From assembly GCF_005503355.1 (NCBI RefSeq), contig NZ_SCMK01000018.1, forward strand, positions 1 to 64,000: DNA of 64,000 nucleotides. Reading direction: 5' to 3'. Numbering within the stretch: the first letter of the stretch is position 1; every line of letters starts with the position of its first letter. The DNA is from Sphingomonas sp. 1F27F7B (GTDB lineage: Bacteria; Pseudomonadota; Alphaproteobacteria; Sphingomonadales; Sphingomonadaceae). The position numbers were made by a program, and so were the translations under genes. The notes below the pieces were generated by a model. The model saw nothing but the letters and a program-made list of their open reading frames with translations, did no database searches and had not been told where the DNA came from. Positions 63,686-64,000 of the stretch are shown here, piece after piece.

Positions 63686-64000
63686 ATGATCCGGATATTG
63701 TCGGGCATGCTGGCGATCGCATCGGCGATGCCGGCGCTTGCGCAGGACGCGCGCACCGCGCGTTTCCAGGTGACCGGCGTCGAAATCTCGCTGCCGATCC
63801 CCAAGGGCTATTGCCTGCCGCAGGGAAAGGGCGTCACGGTGTCGCAGCTTGTCGCTGCGACCGACGACGCCAATGTCACCAATCTGACCTTGCATCAGTG
63901 CGGCGACGAGACGCGCTTCATGGACTATTATATTCTGAAGACGAGCAAGATACTGTTGGCGCTCGCCGTCTCGCGTGAGGATTTGATTGCGCAAGTGGTC
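63686..64000 (+). CDS. Exported protein, cut by the window end
   Basis: ATG 63686 follows AGAGGGGGAAT. 105 codons are visible and the frame continues past 64000. The signal peptide is IRILSGMLAIASAMPALAQ. The mature part starts DARTARFQVTGVEISLPIPK, with Cys in KGYCLP and LHQCGDE. It lies 69 bases after the TPR-like gene on the same strand, so the two may be co-transcribed. No family is recognised from this fragment. Confidence 0.7.
   Translation, partial: MIRILSGMLAIASAMPALAQDARTARFQVTGVEISLPIPKGYCLPQGKGVTVSQLVAATDDANVTNLTLHQCGDETRFMDYYILKTSKILLALAVSREDLIAQVV

Overview
The window reads as a GC-rich alphaproteobacterial chromosome, most likely a Sphingomonas or close relative. The evidence is protein content rather than a marker gene. 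There is an atpHAGDC operon, a methionine synthase split into two genes next to an ArsR-methyltransferase regulator, isocitrate lyase paired with an ScfR/RamB-type regulator, PhaR, CpaF, UrcA, and large TonB-dependent receptors. No rRNA, tRNA, CRISPR array, prophage or intact insertion sequence was seen. The region looks like ordinary chromosome, carrying several short palindromic repeat elements.

Layout. 1-1.4 kb: the tail of an Ala/Pro-rich protein, a short structured transcript with an 18-codon ORF, and a frameshifted SnoaL-like gene. 1.4-5 kb: a berberine-bridge-type flavin oxidoreductase and an exported GH5 glycosidase with a carbohydrate-binding domain. 5-12.7 kb: mutS with a coupled 75-aa protein, divergent malic enzyme, a BlaI/BlaR-type regulator pair and an UrcA-like protein. 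12.7-19.5 kb: an SDR and acyl-CoA dehydrogenase pair, a sugar:cation symporter, isocitrate lyase with a 50-aa companion, and the divergent ScfR-like regulator. 19.7-23.6 kb: a PiT phosphate transporter with a Nudix-PhoU fusion, a WYL regulator, a GFA-domain protein and a hypothetical protein. 23.7-30.7 kb: a TonB receptor, a serine hydrolase, an NTF2-like protein, a LysR regulator, an aldo/keto reductase and two small lipoproteins.

30.8-37.1 kb is a methionine-cycle operon: an ArsR-methyltransferase regulator with a 20-bp palindromic operator, then metF, metH N-terminal half, a GNAT gene and metH C-terminal half. 37.1-41.6 kb: an RSL-like two-repeat lectin, an Nramp-like carrier, an MHS-type transporter and alanine racemase. 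41.6-49.1 kb: a second, larger TonB receptor, a PHB cluster (thiolase and short PhaC-like enzyme divergent from phaR), and an unusual soluble chemoreceptor-like protein. 49.1-56.8 kb: an exported methyltransferase, two retropepsin-like proteases, cpaF, a GT39-like membrane glycosyltransferase, an AraC regulator and a DUF6265-like protein. 56.9-62.4 kb: the F1 ATP synthase operon, interrupted by a LysE-family exporter gene. 62.7-64 kb: two exported proteins, the last cut by the window end.

The features most worth following up are these. A pair of 201-bp repeat elements, plus a 94-bp derivative, sit exactly on CTAG-type stop codons. The 18-codon ORF has a ribosome binding site matching the full 16S tail. 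The Nudix-PhoU fusion beside PiT lacks a convincing start codon. The RSL-like lectin, the chemoreceptor-like protein with reversed domain order, and LysE inside the atp operon also stand out.
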